From positions 1 to 21,862 of the forward strand of contig JACQNH010000077.1 of the NCBI GenBank assembly GCA_016203175.1: 21,862 bases of DNA, in the 5' to 3' direction. The first letter of the stretch is position 1, and each line of letters begins with the position of its first letter. This DNA is from Candidatus Woesearchaeota archaeon. Lineage in GTDB: Archaea; Nanobdellota; Nanobdellia; SCGC-AAA011-G17; JACQNH01. A program made the translations under genes and the position numbers. The notes under the pieces are model-generated. The model was not told the DNA's origin, searched no databases, and saw only the letters and a program-made list of their open reading frames with translations. This document shows positions 20,986 to 21,862 of this stretch, one piece after another.

Positions 20986-21297
20986 TTAATTTCTTTCAAT
21001 TAAAATATGTTTTTTATCAGGTACAGAAATTAATAAATTTTCCCCTTTTTTTAAACCTATGCTTTCAATAATGTTTTTATTAAAATACATTCCAAGCCTA
21101 TTATGAGATAATTTAATTATTTTTTGTTTTAATTTTAATGGACTTTCTCTAAGCTCTTCAATTACTTTTTTAGAAGAATCCTTTTCAAACTCAAAATAAT
21201 CACATTTAATACATTGATAGCTAATTACCTGATTTTCAGCTCCATAAACCTTAACTAAAGTTTTTCTTAATTCCGAACTACACGTTGGACATTTCAT
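20986..21297 (-). CDS. Zinc-ribbon plus AbrB-type DNA-binding protein, candidate antitoxin
   Basis: A 103-residue protein with two parts. Residues 1-40 form a zinc ribbon with two CxxC pairs (C3/C6 and C29/C32). A helical linker follows. Residues ~57-103 match a SpoVT/AbrB swapped-hairpin domain: KIIKLSHNRLGMYFNKNIIE then SIGLKKGENLLISV. The start overlaps the stop of the upstream small gene (ATGA). The order small protein then zinc-ribbon DNA-binder is that of MqsRA modules, but MqsA has an HTH where this has AbrB. It may repress its own promoter through the repeat at 21513-21553. A plain regulator is the alternative. Confidence 0.68.
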   Translation of the reverse strand: MKCPTCSSELRKTLVKVYGAENQVISYQCIKCDYFEFEKDSSKKVIEELRESPLKLKQKIIKLSHNRLGMYFNKNIIESIGLKKGENLLISVPDKKHILIERN

Positions 21298-21503
21298 TTT
21301 GTTATTTTTGCATTTATCACATACAATGTACCCTCTTTTATTTCGAATAATATATAATACCCCTTATCAATTTCAAATTTACTCCCTTTCTTTCTTGGAT
21401 TTTTTGTTGTTAAAATAACTTCTACAACTTTTTCCCATCTAACATTTTTTGAATGATGTATTAGATAATGTTCTGTTGGTTCTATTCTTTCAAAATAAAC
21501 CAT
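21294..21503 (-). CDS. Small basic protein, candidate DUF4258/RelE-like toxin
   Basis: A 69-residue soluble protein. The layout helix with His-rich start (TEHYLIHHSKNVRWEKVVEV), loop with Lys/Arg (NPRKKGSKF), then strands (YYILFEIKEGTLYVINAKI) resembles DUF4258 and other small RelE/BrnT-like mRNA-interferase folds. Sequence similarity is weak by eye, so the fold is uncertain. The toxin idea comes from the size, basic character and 4-base overlap with a zinc-ribbon/AbrB gene. The promoter just upstream is bracketed by a perfect inverted repeat. Confidence 0.55.
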   Translation of the reverse strand: MVYFERIEPTEHYLIHHSKNVRWEKVVEVILTTKNPRKKGSKFEIDKGYYILFEIKEGTLYVINAKITK

Positions 21504-21512
21504 TAATTTATA

Positions 21513-21553
21513 AAAAGGTAGTCAAATATACTATATAAAGTTTTCTACCTTTT
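21513..21553. promoter_or_regulatory. Perfect 9-bp inverted repeat bracketing the TA promoter
   Basis: AAAAGGTAG (21513-21521) and CTACCTTTT (21545-21553) are exact reverse complements, 23 bases apart. Between them lies the TATA-like CTTTATATAG (21531-21540, minus strand) for the gene starting at 21503. This is the layout of an autoregulatory operator; the AbrB-type protein is the likely binder. Confidence 0.55.
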
Positions 21554-21576
21554 AACCTCCCTAAGAATATTAAATT

Positions 21577-21717
21577 GAACTACTTAATATAATCTGCTTA
21601 TTAAAAATTGAAAAACTTTCAGAAAAATTAAAAAATTTTCAATAGAATTGTAAAGGGTTCCAACTTTAATCCCTTGATTTCCTTTATTATTACAAAAAAA
21701 TTGAAAAATTTACATAG
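21577..21717 (+). repeat. Intergenic element, copy B
   Basis: Diverged copy of the element at 18240-18380, again upstream of a small minus-strand operon. It has the left block with TTAATATAATCTGCT, ATTGTAAAG at 21647, and TTACAAAAAAATTG at 21690. The centre CCCTTGATTTC (21671-21681) is inverted relative to copy A. There is no protein-like frame. It may be a non-coding RNA, a protein-binding array or a degenerate mobile remnant. Confidence 0.45.
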
Positions 21718-21750
21718 TAATTTTAACTAATTTGTCTTTTTAAAGCAATT

Positions 21751-21758
21751 TATAAATA
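21751..21758 (+). promoter_or_regulatory. TATA-like box of the last, truncated transcript
   Basis: TATAAATA would start a transcript near 21779, i.e. at the beginning of the GC-richer structured segment at the window end. Confidence 0.4.
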
Positions 21759-21778
21759 TTTAATAAAAATGATGCGTT

Positions 21779-21842
21779 GGTTCATGACATTTGGCACCCT
21801 CTTTAAACACTCCTTTGTGAGTGTAAAAATGAGGTGGTTCAA
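21779..21842 (+). promoter_or_regulatory. Possible structured 5' leader sequestering a Shine-Dalgarno site
   Basis: This segment is visibly richer in G and C than its surroundings. CACCCTC (21795-21801) can pair with GAGGTG (21831-21836) with one bulged C, enclosing an inner hairpin ACACTC/GAGTGT (21807-21812, 21819-21824). GAGGTG matches the archaeal Shine-Dalgarno consensus and lies six bases before a GTG at 21843. Folding would hide it. Confidence 0.35.
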
Positions 21843-21862
21843 GTGGAACAGAAAATTACAAA
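21843..21862 (+). CDS. Possible 5' end of a gene running off the window
   Basis: GTG at 21843, six bases after GAGGTG, opens a frame reading M/V-E-Q-K-I-T to the edge. A competing frame from ATG at 21769, 21784 or 21829 is also open to the edge (MRWFKWNRKLQ at its end). Too little is visible to choose or to name the product. Confidence 0.25.

Noticed and set aside
21836..21848. tRNA T-arm-like GGTTCAAGT
   Set aside because: No matching acceptor, D or anticodon arms, and the conserved C closing the loop is absent.

Overview
The window is an AT-rich stretch of archaeal chromosome, most likely from a small-genome lineage such as the DPANN archaea (Woesearchaeota/Pacearchaeota-like); the placement is an inference. 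It rests on the archaeal-type leucyl-tRNA synthetase, the archaeal SpoIIM-like protein, and the gene starts. Most first genes have a T/A-rich TATA-like box centred about 24-33 bases before the ATG and almost no 5' leader, while several internal genes have GGAGG Shine-Dalgarno sites. Genes are tightly packed and many convergent pairs touch or overlap. No tRNA, rRNA, CRISPR array or insertion sequence was recognised.

Left part (1-8301): the 5' end of an unknown minus-strand gene; a SpoIIM-family membrane protein; a small membrane-anchored protein; a cobalamin-binding-type radical SAM protein interrupted by a 168-residue mini-intein placed exactly in the FeS-cluster cysteine motif; a flippase-like (LPG synthase TM/UPF0104) membrane protein overlapping a nucleotidyltransferase; an unknown protein; an alkaline-phosphatase-superfamily enzyme; and a nucleotide-sugar epimerase. 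Together with two GT-C glycosyltransferases (8974-12191), these suggest cell-surface lipid or glycan assembly.

Middle (8302-16668): a VapBC-like antitoxin/PIN-toxin pair; the two polytopic glycosyltransferases; a two-gene operon of a secreted coiled-coil protein and a small lipoprotein, both with strong Shine-Dalgarno sites; a Nudix-like gene remnant; and leucyl-tRNA synthetase.

Right part (16669-21862): a small winged-helix protein with a partner of unknown function behind a candidate operator; an Mn-type superoxide dismutase; a two-gene operon of tiny membrane proteins, the second only 37 residues; a soluble family I pyrophosphatase head-to-head with a K+-dependent-type membrane pyrophosphatase; and a candidate toxin-antitoxin pair whose antitoxin joins a zinc ribbon to an AbrB fold. 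Two diverged intergenic copies of a ~140-bp element lie at 18240-18380 and 21577-21717. The window ends in what looks like a structured leader that could hide a ribosome-binding site of a gene running off the edge.
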